From NCBI GenBank assembly GCA_009741485.1, contig CM019230.1:5800377-5864376 (forward strand): a stretch of DNA of 64,000 nt. The letters run 5' to 3'. Position numbers and translations under genes: made by a program. This document shows, piece by piece, positions 1 through 11,826 of this stretch. Under the pieces are notes generated by a model that was given only the letters and a program-made list of their open reading frames with translations, had not been told where the DNA came from and ran no database searches. Numbering within the stretch: the first letter of the stretch is position 1; each line of letters opens with the position of its first letter. The stretch comes from Malurus cyaneus samueli (Eukaryota; Chordata; Aves; Passeriformes; Maluridae).

Positions 1-1858
1 TGTGAGCTGAGCTGCTGCAAGTAACAGCAAGATCTAAACTCAAAAAATGGCTGGAAATGGCAAACCTGCTTTGTGATGAGAAAATTCCTGCTCCAGCCAC
101 CTCATCTTCCTTGGGGATGCATCCCTGCCCAGCAAGGCACAGTGCATCCTTCCCACCCTTCCCTCAGAGTGAGAGGGGGATTGGGAGAAGTGGCACAAGA
201 GGGAGTCTCTGGGTGGAATGTGAGCAGGGAAGGTGTCTACAAAGGTATTTACTTTTGTGAGGATTTCGAGGGGAGTTCAGTTACCCGAAAGCAGACGGAA
301 GCACTTCTTCAAAAACCCACTTTGGTCGAGTTGCTGGGGAATTTTTCAAGCCACATCCATGCTGTGTCATTACTGTCACATCACTGTCAGATGTGAGGCT
401 CATTTCCATAATTCCCTTTAATTCCCAAATTAATTAAATTAATTCCTGGGCAGGATGAGCAGCTGCCCAGCCCAGTGCAGGGGTTGGGATTCCCAAAACA
501 GACTGGAACACTTCCTCCCTGTAACAGCTGTCCCCAGGACCGTGTTACCCTCCAGAGAGCTCCTGACTCTGTGTCAGCAGCTGAAGGAAGATCTCCTTCC
601 TGCCCCTGAGGATACTGGAATGATTTACACCAACCCAACATCAGCTCTGCCACTCCCACGTGGGGTTTCAGTGTGATATTTCTCCTCTCAGCTGCAGCGT
701 GAAGGGGCCCTGGCAGAGTGGGACAGAGGGATGCAGGGAAGGGAGAAGGGACACTGCCTGGGGACTGTCATGCAAAGGGATGGCTCCAGCTCGGGTGCCC
801 AGCTCAGCAGGTGTGAATGTACTCCTGGAGGGGAAGGTCAACATGAGAGCAGGCAGGAATGAGGAACCTCAGAGTGCTGATGCAGGAGTCTGTCACAGGA
901 GGGGCTGTGATGTTTATCTCAATTAAAAATGAGTGTCAGTTGGAAAGCGAGACCAGAAAGGGAGTAGAGCAATTGAGGCAGAAACAGCGCAGCCGAGTGT
1001 GATGAGGAGTCACTCTGCCTAAGCGGGGGAGAGTCCGCAAGGAGCCCCCGACACCCTCCAGCCAGGGTGCGGACAGTCCGGGGGAATGAATAAACACAGC
1101 CGCCTGCACGGGGCAGGGGAAGGCGCCCTGCCCTGCACCAGCATCTCCGGTGCGCTGCGGCAGCGTCCTGCGAGACAAGACCGCTCTCTTTTGGCAGCGA
1201 GAGGCCTGGGGAGCACAAGGCGAGGCTGCTCTGTGAGAGAAGAGGCATTGCTGGGAGCGCTTCTCAGGAACGCCGCTGATGCGCCGTGACGGGATCACAT
1301 CAATTCGCCTTTCTGTCTGCGCCGTGCGGGGCCGGGGCGAGCACTCGCACAGCGAGCGAAGCGAGAGAAGCGTGTCACAGCCCCGGCAGCGCCACCGTGA
1401 TGTGATGCGGGCACGGCACAGGGCATGGCATGAGCTGTCACCCGCGCTCCTGCAGCTTTGCCCCCGGGCAGCACTCCTGGTCCCTGCCCAGCGGCGACGG
1501 GACACGGCGCGACATCAGCAGACACCGCTCGTTCTCTGGTGCTGCAAGATTATCGGTCTGGGTTTAGTCTCTGCTGCAGGCCTTCAGAAAAAGGCTCAAA
1601 GCCTTCCTGGGACAGGCAGTAATTGGCTCAATCAGTGCGTGCATCTCCTTGCTTCAGGGCACAGCAAGAAGAGATTTCCGCAGCTCTCACCCCACTCTAT
1701 TACCCACCTCCACAGCTGAGCCTTTCCAGAGTCCTGTCTGCTCTGGACTTCAATATTTCCAATCTTTTATTCTGTTATTTAATCTTTGAAAAATAATCAA
1801 GTCGTTTCAGTCTGTTCTTCACGGGCAGATTTAGCAAGTTTGGTGAAATTGTCCTGAG

Positions 1859-2104
1859 GAGATAAGGCTGAGTGTAATAATTGCAAATGTAGCTCCTTTA
1901 GCTCTGGCTGATTGAGCAGGCACTGTCTGATCTCTCCTTTCCGCTGCCATCTCAGATAACCAAGATAAGTCCAGATCGTTCCCAGATCTCCTGATTTAGT
2001 AAAGCCAGTAAAAGTGGCACAGAATAATTGCCGGCTTGGTGGTGGTGAAGGATTTACCCCGGGCTCTGCTTTGGGCTGGTCTTAGCCAGAAAAGGCTAAG
2101 ATAG
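1859..2104. promoter_or_regulatory. GATA-motif cluster (copy 1), possible enhancer
   Basis: Within 250 bp there are AGATAA sites at 1859-1865, 1954-1959 and 1963-1968 and an AGATAG at 2099-2104. The surrounding 1740-2110 is AT-rich and less CpG-like than its neighbours. A TGATATCGCTTATCA inverted GATA pair follows near 2689-2703. The same sites are kept in copy 2 (about 15350-15600). Clustered GATA sites mark blood-cell enhancers in vertebrates, which would fit a neighbouring CD300-like leukocyte receptor and RAB37. The enhancer role is inference; only the motifs are seen. Confidence 0.3.
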
Positions 2105-4261
2105 GAGTTTCTTAATGCAAGGAAATTAAGAATTCATTCTCGGTGAATCAGAGGATGAAATTCCGATTCCTTCCTAGCTCACGGGGAAAGAATGACTTCA
2201 GCAGGGCTCCAGTTTCCCCCAAATGTGTTGCACAGGCAATCCGGGGAGATGCTACAGCAGCTAATGGGGTTGGGCAGCAGAGAACGAGCAGGAGCAGGCG
2301 AGGACAGTGAAGCAGAAACTCCTGAGCTGGATTTAAATCTTCCACTGTTAGAGCTGCACTTCTCAAGGCAAATACACAAGTAATTAAACTACCAGAGATA
2401 GTCTACCAGCCGACAGAGCAAACAATGGATCTAAATTGCTGCTTCATTTGGAATCATTCCTGCCATTTACAGGTCATTTCCTCTGATTTCATTGCTCCGC
2501 AGTGATTTCAACTGGTCAGAGCTTGCTCGGGGCTATGAACTCCTCACTGGCTGCCAGAGACCTCTGCTGGGTCTGGGGGAAGCTGGCAGAGAAAGCGATT
2601 TGCTCTGGGTGGTGGGGAAATGCGTCCCGCGGTGTGAGAGGGGGGGCAGTGGTGCAGGTATCGGGCTGCTGGGCTCTGATGAAGCTGCTGATATCGCTTA
2701 TCAGCCACGGGTCAGGTCCTCCAGCACCATAAAGTGGAATAAAGCCCTTGGAGCAGGGCCAGCCTGTGCTGGTGCCTGTGTTTTGCCAGCAATCTGTGCT
2801 GTCTCATCAGGCTGCATTACACTTGGAGATGTCATGATAGACAGGAAAATTGTCTTCCTCCTGAGTGAGGTTAAACCTGCAGGCCCAAGTGTCTCTGGTG
2901 CAACGCCAGTGCCTGCAGAGGGGATGGACAACTTGGCTCTGTGGGGCTCTTCTCGCTCAGCAGCTGCTGCTCCCTGCCCTCCTTTGTGATTCAGGACAGG
3001 AAACAAGTATTGCCGGAGCTGGGAAGCGTCAGAAGATGCTCTCTGAGCTCCAGAGCCTTTCCTGCAGCAGAGACCTGCCAGAAATTCCCTTCCAGGGATA
3101 AGCAGACCCGGAGGCTCAGACTCACTGAGGGATTTACTCCCCTCTTCACTGGGGGTGAGGTTCATCCCAACTTCCAGAACGGGTTTGTCTGAGTGCCTGC
3201 CCAGTTTGGGTACCCAGGGCAGAGCCGTGCAGTCCCTGATCTGTGTCTCTGGGGTCTGTGTGGCCCAGCAGACAGCTCAGGATGGGCAGGACCCCCACTC
3301 TGGGCAGGAGGGGCACTCAGGATGGGGGCAGGCAGTCTCCATCCTCAAAGGGCCATGACAGCCCTGGGATACCCATGGAAAGGATTCTGCCGACATCCGC
3401 GGAGTTTTAACAAGTTCTTGGTGTGTTTGAGAGTTGCCCTGACTTTATTGAAGCCCCCCTGAGGTTTGCTGCTCTCTGCTTCTTGGCCCTGCCTGCTGTG
3501 GAGTGCATGCACTGTGTTGAACCGCTGGTTAATTATCTGATCCAGACACCAGGGCTCATGATGTCATTAATTTTTGTGCTGTTGATTGTCTTCCAGAGCA
3601 TGAGGCCATGGCCTGCCTGCAGGATGGTCTGTGTCAGGCTGGGTTGAGCTTTTTGGCCTCAAGCAAGCCTGAACCTCACTGTCCCTATTTATTGGTTTTT
3701 AAATTTTTTTTTAGGCTGTTGTTTCCAAGCCCAAACAACTGACCCGACAGAACCGTCTCTGTATTCAGAGGAAATGACAGGCAGATATAATTAGCGATGT
3801 CAGGCCCAGGCAGTCAAACTGCAATCGGACGGGTGCAGATGGCTCTTGGAAGCATGGTCTGTTCCTCTGGCTTGGGGCCATCTGCTGATCTGGGACGAGG
3901 CAACTGGAGACTGGATTGAGTCTCTCTTAAATAAACTTCTAAATAAAGATTAAATTATTGCCAGTGCATTCAACAACCTCAGATTGATCTGAAGGGAGTC
4001 ATAAAGGAAAGGATCTCCATGAGATATCGACTGTCACCTTCAGATTTAGGCACAAATTCCTCCAGTTTCTAAATACAATTCTTTTTTTCACTCCAAGCAG
4101 GGTTCTAACTGGGCTCTGTAAATGCAGAGGGGACCTGACAGGGTAAACCAGGCTCAGCACCAGTTTGGTAAAGGAGCTGAAATGGCCTGGTTAGCGCGTT
4201 CTGCTGCCCCTCCCTGGCGTGACACACCAGTGACCACGCAACTCTGGGCTTCACCCCTGCT

Positions 4262-4300
4262 CGTGTCCGGAGGGGTGTCCGGAGGGGTGTCCGGAGCGGT
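4262..4300. repeat. 12-bp tandem repeat, three units (copy 1)
   Basis: The unit TGTCCGGAGGGG occurs twice and then as TGTCCGGAGCGG, giving three tandem units. The equivalent array in copy 2 has four. It lies at the upstream edge of the CpG island of the alternative RAB37 promoter. Confidence 0.85.
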
Positions 4301-4828
4301 GTCAGCCGGAGCAGCCTCGGTGCGGCCGTGAGGCTCCGTGAGAGCCAAGGAGCCGTGTGAGCCGGAGCAGCGCAGCGGAGCCCCTAAGAATTCCTCTTGC
4401 AGCGTGGCCATGCCCGTGCGCGCCGGAAGGAGGGAGCGGTCGGCGGCGACAGCAGGGACCGCCGGCTCTGCAGGTGGGGGTCTACTACAGAGATGGGCAG
4501 GGGAGCTGAGAGGGAGCGGCGGGTGGTACCGAGAGTCCGGCGGGCTCTGCCGGCGGGGGATCGCCGCAGGCGGACCGGCCTCTCCCCGCTCCCCCGCATC
4601 GCCTCCTCCGGCGGGAGCCCTGCGGCGGCGGCGCCGAGACACGGGCAGCAGCTGTCCTGCGGGCACCGAGCGGACGGGCGGGGCCGCACCGGGGCGGGCC
4701 GCTGCGGGGCCGAACCGGGCCGGGCGGGGCCTTTCACCTGGGCGGGTCCTTGACCCGCGGTGCTGAGCAGAGCGAACGCTGTCCGCGGTGCTGCAGGAGC
4801 GGCCGCGAGCTCCCAAAAACCCCCCCGG

Positions 4829-4899
4829 CACAGAGCTGCGGGGCCCGCGCCGCCGGCCCTGGGGGGGACGGGCTACAACCGAGGCGCTGCTGCACAAAG
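4829..4899 (+). pseudogene. RAB37: Alternative RAB37 first exon, copy 1, disrupted
   Basis: The stretch aligns with the copy 2 alternative first exon at 18340-18398. The codons for EALLHK before the splice donor can be picked out, but the reading is broken. The ATG seen in copy 2 is replaced by GCACAGAGC, and single extra bases are present in the G-run, after CTACAAC, in the CACAAAG end and just inside the intron (GTAATTGCC for GTAATGCC). The donor GT remains at 4900. As it stands it cannot encode the alternative N-terminus. Repeated one-base insertions at short homopolymers look more like uncorrected sequence than decay, but the window alone cannot decide. Confidence 0.7.
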
Positions 4900-7639
4900 G
4901 TAATTGCCGGGGATGGGATGGGGAGCGGGGAGGGGGCCTGCAGAGCGGGTGCGCGGAGCTGGGCGCCGGTTTGAACTTCCCGACAAATTCCATCCTTCTG
5001 CAATCCTCGCTCCTCGTCGCCCGGTGGATCCGTCTGTCACCCCCATCCCGGCGGGGTACGGCGGCAGCTCTGTGCCCCTCGTGGGGGAGCCGGCAGGGGC
5101 TGGCCCCGGTGCCAGCCACATCCCGGGTGACGGTGGGCAGCGGGGTGGCCGGATTCGGCGTGTTCGGGAAGCCGGGAGTGCTGGAACGGGGCCAGCCCCG
5201 CGGCAGAGCCCGCAGCCGCCCTTCAGCCGCTCCCGCTGTCCTGTGCATGCTCGGGGCGGCTCGGGGGCAGCTGAACCCCGGGGCTGTGCTTGCCAGAGCA
5301 GCCTGAGGAGCCGGGACTTCCCTGCCGTGAAACAGCGCTGTCCCAGAGACTTCCATTCCTGCTCTTCTTGCTTTGAAATCCTTCTCTTTTGCGGTGTTCC
5401 CGGGACTGTGTTTTGTAACTCCCGGGATTGTGTTTTGTAACTCCGATTGCACCGACGATGCTCAGGGTTGGTGGCGTCCCTGAGGAAACCGATTTTTTTT
5501 GTGGGGGCTTTTTCAAGATTTGGGCCGGCCGGTGGGGCAGCAGGCCGCCCACAGCCGGCTTTTTTAGGCGGGGCGCTGCCCTCTGCTGCAGGTGCTGCCT
5601 GCAAGACTGGAGTCATGCAGGAGATGCTGATTTATGACAGATCCACCCAGCACTCCTTCCTGTTCTCCTCACACTGCTTTCCCGCAGTCCCCGGTGACGG
5701 TGCAGGAACTGGCACCTCCAGGGAAAAGCAGGGGTGGGACAAGGCAGGGGGAAGGGCTGGGGCTCTGTGGATCACTCTTCACAAATCTCAGTCTGTTCTG
5801 GGTCCTGCTGTACTCAGGGCAATGTGCCCAGCCCCTGATTAGCAGAAAAATATCAATTACTAGCAGTTCTCATTTCTGTTGTACATGGAGCACGTAGGAC
5901 ATGCCTCCAGGGATGACTGGAGAAACTTTGATTCTTTGCAAAGCCTTAACTCTCTCTTCTCCAGCGATGAGCTGCTGCAGTTAAGGAATGACACTGGTGG
6001 AAATGAGGCTCTGGGCAGAAGATCTGCCCAGGAAAAGAAACACATTCCCTGCTGTAACCCTTGGTATTTTTCTGCTGCTCCTGGCTGGGCTCCTTGTCTT
6101 GCAGAAACAAGGCTGCTCTCACTCCAGGGAAGTGAGGCAGCAAATACCTCACTAGATCTTGTGTCCGAGCAAGCAATCACATTTCAGATGTGCTGAAAAC
6201 CCCCAGGAGAGCTTCACAGTCTGGAGATGAGGATCAAATGATTTCTGGTTGGTGCCTAACCCAGGCCTGGGGAGGAAACGGGCCAGGAGCAGACCAAAGC
6301 AGGAACAGCAGAGATTTGTTCTGGGCTGTTCCAGAAAAGTTTTGCTTTATACAAAATGATGAATTCTGCTTTCAGGTGGTTTGACCCATTGCCAAATCAT
6401 CCTTCTTCCTGTGTGATTCTTGGATGCATTTAACTGGAGCAGGATCTGGGGGCACAGGGACGTGCTCCTCGGCTGTGGTTGATCCAAGCTGTTAGCAGGG
6501 GGCTGCAAACAGGGATCTCCTGCACGATCTGAGCCAATTTTTGTTTGATGCAGCCTCTGCCAGGGCCGGGGCCCAGCCTGGCTGGCAGAGAGCCCCAAGC
6601 TCTGGCTCAAGGCACTGTAAAGGTCTTGGCCACGGTGAGACAGTGCCTGGGCAGGTGGGGACAGCCCTGAACTGTCCTTGCAGCACAGGACAGCCTCTAG
6701 CATCACCCAGCAGCATCCAAACTCTCCTGGAGCATTGCTTGGAGCAGGGGGGAAGCAGCACAATTTTGTACAGAGACAGCAGGTTAAAAATCAGGCTCAG
6801 GACTGAGAATGTGAGCCTGAGAGAACATGAGAGTGGGGTAAAGAGGAGCTGAAAGCGGCCACAGCTTCACCCTCAGACACCTCCCAGGGCCATGTCCCAG
6901 CTGAGCTCTGCAGGCAGCTGTGCTGGGGGGCACGTACACATTTGCCACAATCTGTTATGATAAATCCTGCTCACCTTGGCAAAACCCTGTGGGTCTGGGG
7001 CTTCGGCAGCTCTCTGACAACACCACAGCGCATGGAGGGCACTTCTCCCCTCCCTGCGTCCCCCTGGCTGGGGTTTCACCCTGCCACGCTTCCACTGGCT
7101 ATATTTAGCTCAGGTCCAGGTTCTGCATGTTAAATCTCGGAAATGAACTGGGAAGACAACCCCAACCCACTCGCGCTGTCCCAGATCTGCTCCCGCTTGG
7201 CTGGCACCGGAATTGCAGCGGCCGCCTCCCTGCGCTGCTTTGACAGCCGTGCAGAGCCTCTCTTCCCTCAGCAGGTTTGACCAAAATATCTCTTTTTCTC
7301 GCTGGCTGCCAGCACGGGGACGGGAAATTTGAATTGCTTTGCCTTGTCTCTGCAGCCCATGCCGAGCCAGCAATGATTTTGACTGGAAGTGAATCTACTT
7401 CTGAATTAACCCCAAAACGACTAATTCACGGTGTGGGGAGGGATGTTTGCTCTTTTCCTAAGGCAGAGTAGGCAAACAGGAGGGTGTTACTTTTCTTTTT
7501 TGTAGCTTTTCTGTGGGGCTGTGGGGTGGTGGAGAAGTGAGGTTACCTCTGCTCACCCAGTGGCAATGATTTCCTTTAGCTGGAAAGAAGGATTGCTCTG
7601 ATGGTGCTGGGGCTCAGCAGAGGTGACCATGAGCGTGTA

Positions 7640-7862
7640 CCAGTGACGTGGTGCAGAGTTCTGCGGGAGTTGTCCCTTGTGGCCTTCCCTGGCACTGGCT
7701 CCATGCCTCACAGCCACAAGAGAGAACAGTCGAGGCACGGGGATGCCGGGCGGCGGGAGGTGGGGCGAGAGCGGTCGTGGCGGAGCGGTGCGTGGTGTCC
7801 GAGTGGGGTTGAGGCGGAGGAAGGGCGAGTGGGGGTAACAAAGGAATGGTTGCAAGACATTT
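7640..7862. other. Divergent block inside duplication copy 1
   Basis: Here copy 1 departs from copy 2 (21080-21215) between flanks that are almost identical. Copy 1 is about 85 bp longer and contains a GC-rich stretch (7730-7830, rich in GCGGG and GGGCG words) absent from copy 2. The flanks rejoin at CTGGGGAAATCCTGGGGGACTG. No coding exon is seen in either version. Confidence 0.7.
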
Positions 7863-10620
7863 GGGTACTCAAGTTTCCATTACAAAAGAAGAAAAAAGAA
7901 AGAAATCTGGGGAAATCCTGGGGGACTGAGAGGTGCAGGAGAGGTCAGTCTGTGATGAGGGAAGAGTCAGGACAACTACGGAAATCTGTCACTGTGAGAC
8001 TTTGCTATCATGACTCAGCCATGTCCAGTCTGAGGTTTCAGGGGCTAACTGGTCACATCTTCCCCACAGTGGTTTTTTTTTTCTTGTTTTTGTGTGTTAT
8101 TTGGTAACCAGGAAGACCACAGTGATTTCCACTATGCTGTGCCTCCACAGAGCCCGTGAGCTTTTCCTAAAGTCATTAGGAATATCTCTTGGCTGATCCA
8201 GGCCAACTTCTACTATTATTATTAAGTCATGAAGCAATTCATGAGTTGTCTCTATTATGAATCCCATTTAAATTATTAATAGAGGAATCTGCCTTTTATA
8301 CATGTTCTCTGTAAACCCTGGGCTCTGGAGGCTTTCTGGTGCTCATTCCAACCAGCTCTTCTCCCTCCATAATTAATGCTGCTCTCTGCATTAACTGCTC
8401 CCAAAGACAGTGCTGCGGGGTTCACCCAGTCTTGTTGCACATCCCAGCATGAGTATTTTACTGGAAATAGTGTGCAACACCAAAATAGGCAGCATTGAGG
8501 GGCAGGAGCCCCAGAGTAATGAATTCTTGGAGTTTTTTTCCTATCCAGCTGCTCCTGGGCATATCCTCTGCACAGAGAAAGGTTCTGGGCCCTAGGGAAA
8601 AGCCAAGGCGGGGTTTGGGCAGGGAAATTTCCCCTGGGAAAGGGGTGACCCAGATCCTCGGGCCCAGAGGTTTCTGCCTCCCAACATGCCCCCGGATCCC
8701 GTGCAGGCTCCCAGCTCACGAGGCTGCTCTGAAAGTACAAGTGACCTGCAAAAGCCCGGGCAGGGAGGAGGGAGGAATCTCTGCCTGCGGGGATCTGGGC
8801 ACAGGTTGCATGCTCTGGCAGGGCACCACTGGGGCTGGGTGCAGCAGCCTGCATCTGGCAGAGGGCTCCCTCCTGCCAACAGCTCTGCTCAGCAGGTCAG
8901 GCTCTTCTCAGGAGTGGTTCGATGTTTGGGATGTTTGTTGGGTCCCAAAGAAAAGTGCTGATTCACTGAGGAGAAGGTTCACTGGAGTGTATCGGTGTGC
9001 ATGCAGGTTGTGGGGGGATGCTTCATGCTGATCTCCTGCCAGTCCATGTCCATGTGTTGTTTGTGGTCCTCAAGTTCCTTGGCTTTTGCTTTCAAATCAC
9101 TTTTTGGGGGTTTGTGGGCTGCAGAAACCATGGTGCCAGGTGCTGTGGATCCCACATGGCCTTTCAGAGCATTAATCGGGCTTTGATCTGCTGGGGCTGC
9201 TCAGGCACTCGATTAAACACATTCCTGCACACTCAAACTGTGCTTCACAAGGGGGATGCGCAGAGCCTGAAGTGGTGATAGGGTTGGTCACACCCTGGGA
9301 CACTTTGGGATGGGAGAGGGGACTGGACATGCACAGAGGCTCCCCTGGATATTGGGGAGGTACTGAAACATCTTCAGAGTGGGGATGAAGGGCTGAGATG
9401 TTCCAGGATGGAGCAAAGGTGCCAGAGCTGCCCAAACACGGACCAAAGGGGAAAAAAAGAGATGCAGCTAAGGTGGATGCAGAGAGTGGGGAATTCATCC
9501 CCAGCACTTCACTGGCTCAGCCCCGCAGCCTTGGGGGTGGCAGGGGACCAGTGACAGGACACTCAGTGTTTGACAGAGCTGCAGCTGCAGGAACACCCGT
9601 GCTCTGAAAGACAGCGCCAAAAGCACTTGTGAGCAAGAAGCCTGTTAGCGGAGTGTTTATTGTAACCCGTGTCCTGTGAAAAGGTCGAAAGTGCCTCTGT
9701 TTCCTGAAAGGATGGGAATGTTTGTGTCTCTGTGAACAAAACCAGAGGGGAAGGAGGGGTTCAGTTTGCACTGCAGGTCTCCCTAAGGTCAGAGATTTGG
9801 AGGGACACGGGCAGGAGCAGGAGGGAAGATGAGCGTGTCCCCGAGGGATGTGGGTGTGGGGTACAGGGGCGCATGCGCTGCGGCAGTGTGGGAGCTTGCT
9901 CAGGAGGTGACAGCTCGACAGGAGCACACAGCTCCTGGTGTCCCTTCTGGCGCTCAGCGGGGGTGGGAGCGGTCTGGGCTTCATTGGAGGGATGGATAGC
10001 AGGGGGACTATCTGATGATTTCAACCCATCCCTTGTGGGGAGGGGTTGGGTGCTGGTCCACGGTGGTTACGAGCAGCGGCAAAGCAGCGGCAGCGACCGG
10101 AGAGGCTGGGTGGCTTGTGCAGCAGGAGATGACTCTTTTCCGTAAACTGTTTTGGATCCAGATGGCCAGGGTGACCCCATAAATGCTCCCAAGAGGTTTT
10201 CCAACAAGCTGCGTGACGCCGAAGGCTGGGCTTCTGCCCAGCATCTTCCCCAGGCTGGTGTAGGAATTCTCATAGGTCACTCTCCATGATGGGCCTGTGC
10301 TTTGCTTCCTTCATCTCTCCTTCTCTTGGACAGGGCCACAGTGGGGCGGTCAGGCTGAAGCCTCATCCAGAGCACATTTCCATTAAATTTAGCAGACATG
10401 GACAGAGTGTTGAAAATTCCTCCTGGGCGAGGTGGCAGGCCAAAAGGGAAAGATTTGGGGGCTGAGGCTGGTCCCTCCTGGTCTGCTGATCGTGCACATC
10501 CGCGGTCCAGCACCCTCTCCCCAATGCTTCTGGCCCTTTTCTGCACAAGTGGTGTCTGGGTATATTCCCCCAATCACCTGTGCCGGCCTATCCTTGACAC
10601 CTCTTTGCCGGTCCTTGCAG

Positions 10621-10734
10621 GACGAATCCTGGTTGGAGAGCAGCGGCGTGGGGAAGACGTCTCTGCTGGTCCAGTTTGACCAGGGCAAGTTCATTCCTGG
10701 CTCCTTCTCTGCCACGGTGGGCATCGGGTTTACG
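10621..10734 (+). pseudogene. RAB37: Alternative RAB37 P-loop exon, copy 1, altered
   Basis: The exon has the acceptor CCTTGCAG at 10613-10620 and the donor GTAAGG at 10735. It is 114 nt, against 111 nt in copy 2, because three single bases are inserted in the first 25 nt. The frame recovers, so SGVGKTSLLVQFDQ and the remainder through GIGFT are intact, but the start reads DESWLES where copy 2 has TILVGDS. This destroys the first beta strand and replaces the first glycine of the GxxxxGK[ST] nucleotide-binding loop with glutamate. A protein using it should not bind GTP normally. Either it is a dead duplicate exon or the bases are assembly errors. Confidence 0.75.
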
Positions 10735-11144
10735 GTAAGGGCCCAATTCCTGATCCTGGGCTGTGCACTCACCTTGGGGAGCAGCTTTATTTGGGGATAA
10801 ATGGGGCAGCACAGTGGGGTGAGGAACTCCCCAGTGTTACACAGAAAGGAAAGCAAGCACAGATGGGGCCAGCAAGAGCAAATGAGGTGAGACACAGGAG
10901 GACAGTGCACATCAGTAATGGAGGTGGGTGATCCTGTAGTGCCAGAAAAGGGGCTCTGGTCAGAACTGGGTATGAGGAGTGATGGTGGCACTTGCTGCAC
11001 TCTGGTGACAAATCCTCGGGCTGCCCCACCTGTCATGGGCACCCACCGCCTCCAGATTGCTCCCACTGCAGCCCCTGTTCCAAGCACCTGGAGGGGGACA
11101 CAGTCAGACTTCACCTGAGGGACTCACAACGCACAAGGACTGAC

Positions 11145-11300
11145 CTGGATCCACGATCACCTCCACATCAGCCCTGTCATCAAACGAAACATTCCCTTCG
11201 CACCCCACAGAGGAAGGTGCCCGCATCCTCCTTGGCCAGACGCTCCACAGTCACCGTGAATGCCCGGTGTGTCAGCAAGTAGATGACACTGATCTGCGAC
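11145..11300 (-). pseudogene. Half immunoglobulin V domain of a CD300-like gene, frameshifted
   Basis: On the minus strand the sequence reads RAFTVTVERLAKEDAGTFLC-GVRR, the typical C-terminal half of a CD300/pIgR-type V domain (strands E-F with DxGxYxCG). A one-base shift near 11205 then moves the frame, after which FDDRADVEVIVDPG runs into a good donor (GTCAGT, 11144 downwards). The 5' end looks like an acceptor (TTTCTCCTACACAG), but the N-terminal half with the first cysteine and the WC motif is not found upstream. It could be the second domain of the neighbouring gene, a relic, or a domain damaged by missing bases. It lies 3' of the complete V exon on the same strand, as expected for a two-domain receptor. 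Confidence 0.6.
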
Positions 11301-11826
11301 CTGTGTAGGAGAAAGGAAGTTGTGCTGGAGCTTTAGTAGGGTCTGGGGAATGAGGATGGGGACTGGGGCACTTGCATGTCTGCCAGCTGCCCCACTTGTC
11401 CCCACGATGCTCCTTTGGGGACCCAAAGCTGGGAGAGACATGCAGGGGAGAAGGTGGTTTTGGCCAGGGGATGTTGTTGGGGGCTTGCCTGGATGCCAAG
11501 CCCTGACTCACATCGCTGGAGGCTCCCCACAGTCCCTGGGGCACGGAGGGTTGGTGGGCTGTGTGTTCACGTCCCCAGCTGTGTGTGAAAAACTGCTGCC
11601 CCTAGTTGTCTTTGAAAAAACTGTAAAGGAAACAGAGTCAGAGCGAGGTGTAGCCCCCCACACCCCATGTCCTGCACCCTGCCTGGAGCCTCTGCCCTGA
11701 GACTTCAGCCATGAAGGTGCAGGGCATGGTCATGGAGATACCCAGGCAATGTCCTGAGCACTGGGGAGGAGGAAGAGGAAAAAAGGGGGAAGCTCACTGC
11801 CAGCTTTGCTCCCAGCCCCGTTTTAC

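Larger units (their letters stand above)
4240..5330. promoter_or_regulatory. CpG island, alternative RAB37 promoter (copy 1)
   Basis: This is a CpG-dense, GC-rich stretch with several GGGCGG boxes (for example around 4680-4745), surrounding the remnant of the alternative RAB37 first exon at 4829-4899. No TATA box is evident. The matching island in copy 2 is about 17740-18830. Relative to copy 2 this island contains many one-base differences, so its fine sequence should be treated with caution. Long open frames across it on both strands are a by-product of GC content. Confidence 0.6.
1..10797. repeat. Direct long duplication, copy 1
   Basis: The segment matches 13498-24087 in the same orientation. 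The first bases of the window equal the bases at 13498, and homology runs to a shared GCAGCTTTATTTGGGG just before 10797/24087, after which the sequences diverge. Long stretches, for example 2700-3650 against 16193-17140, are nearly identical. Copy 1 is about 200 bp longer, with the differences concentrated at about 4.4-5.6 kb, 7.64-7.86 kb and 9.83-10.62 kb, mostly as extra bases. The left limit cannot be seen because homology already exists at base 1. Inside are an alternative RAB37 first exon and P-loop exon, both damaged. It may be a true segmental duplication or a retained second haplotype. Confidence 0.95.

Noticed and set aside
4154..5452. 432-residue open frame on the minus strand
   Set aside because: It lies in a CpG island, is rich in Pro/Ala/Arg/Gly, has no domain, and is not kept as the same frame in copy 2. 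Composition artefact.
10821..10925. Hydrophobic minus-strand stretch as the CD300-like membrane exon
   Set aside because: It has a plausible acceptor, but the hydrophobic frame does not match the phase left by the Ig exon, and no charged residue or tail motif follows. Too weak to call.
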